Shown in pieces: positions 63,928-64,000 of a stretch of DNA of 64,000 bases. The notes under the pieces are model-generated. The model had not been told where the DNA came from. It did not search any database and saw nothing but the letters and a program-made list of their open reading frames with translations. Where the stretch lies: NCBI RefSeq assembly GCF_000759855.1, contig NZ_JNAI01000009.1, forward strand, positions 186,001 to 250,000. The letters run 5' to 3'. The translations under genes were made by a program, and so were the position numbers. The stretch is from Prochlorococcus marinus str. MIT 9107 (GTDB lineage: Bacteria > Cyanobacteriota > Cyanobacteriia > PCC-6307 > Cyanobiaceae). Positions within the stretch are counted from its first letter, which is position 1. Every line of letters starts with the position of its first letter.

Positions 63928-64000
63928 TTTAAGAATTTAAAGTTCTTTAAATTTATATGATTAATTTAAGGATTGAGAAATAAATACATAGAGAAAACTT

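Noticed and set aside
1-64000. tRNA, rRNA, CRISPR arrays, transposons
   Set aside because: Looked for on both strands by eye: no cloverleaf with a GTTCRAAYC-type arm, no regularly spaced repeats, no transposase or integrase motif was seen. A tRNA or model-based RNA scan was not possible.

Overview
The window is a dense, very AT-rich stretch of a unicellular marine picocyanobacterium, most likely a high-light-type Prochlorococcus. The evidence is the combination of cyanobacterial markers (PetN, Thf1, ChlP, CcsA, PcyA, SipA, FtsH, dual-function GlpX), a proteobacterial-style phosphoribulokinase, very short intergenic gaps, overlapping genes and many tiny conserved-looking proteins. No tRNA, rRNA, CRISPR array, transposase or integrase was found by reading. 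No gap between genes exceeds about 300 bases; the longest (about 283 bases, 62528-62810) holds only a hairpin with a T-run.

Layout. 1-12.6 kb: end of a DUF3727 gene, yqeG-proB-lpxD-leuB, prk, accD, a secreted protein, a Gfo/Idh/MocA oxidoreductase and class I aldolase, then (minus) purQ-purS, a small zinc-finger protein, a CobW GTPase and a pentapeptide protein, and (plus) a uracil phosphoribosyltransferase homologue. 12.6-24 kb: ilvD, two minus hypotheticals (one CIA30-like), the sugar-phosphate block pgl-gnd-glgC, hemA, glpX diverging from rpe, then ccsA and lptB. 24-40 kb: DUF309, typA, an M15 carboxypeptidase, chlP, glyS, sir, a VanX-like dipeptidase, recG, an unknown protein, tsf-rpsB and a glycosyltransferase. 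39.5-49.8 kb: devBCA-type exporter with pcyA, a pair of M16 peptidases, sipA, ftsH, clpP, thf1, petN with a coupled small membrane protein, and DUF2103.

49.8-57.2 kb is a contrasting region: about 19 genes, nearly all short and of unknown function, including a lipoprotein, secreted proteins, a ribbon-helix-helix-like protein next to a DUF2130 protein, a stand-alone IF-2 N-terminal-like protein, and a frameshifted metallophosphoesterase (PdeM-like) pseudogene. I read this as a variable island. 57.2-61 kb holds pstCAB without pstS, plus a potassium channel. 61-64 kb is again rich in tiny proteins, with one apparently frameshifted gene at 63433-63673.

Together the window covers much of the Calvin cycle and oxidative pentose-phosphate route (prk, fda, glpX, rpe, pgl, gnd, glgC), tetrapyrrole/chlorophyll steps (hemA, chlP, pcyA), thylakoid quality control (ftsH, thf1, clpP, sipA), sulfite reduction and phosphate uptake. 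The most interesting non-coding signal is in the rpsB leader (38295-38358): two interleaved inverted repeats that would form an H-type pseudoknot ending 11 bases before the start codon, a good candidate for autogenous control by ribosomal protein S2. Other regulatory candidates are a long hairpin between glpX and rpe and a GC-rich possible small RNA near 56543-56612.
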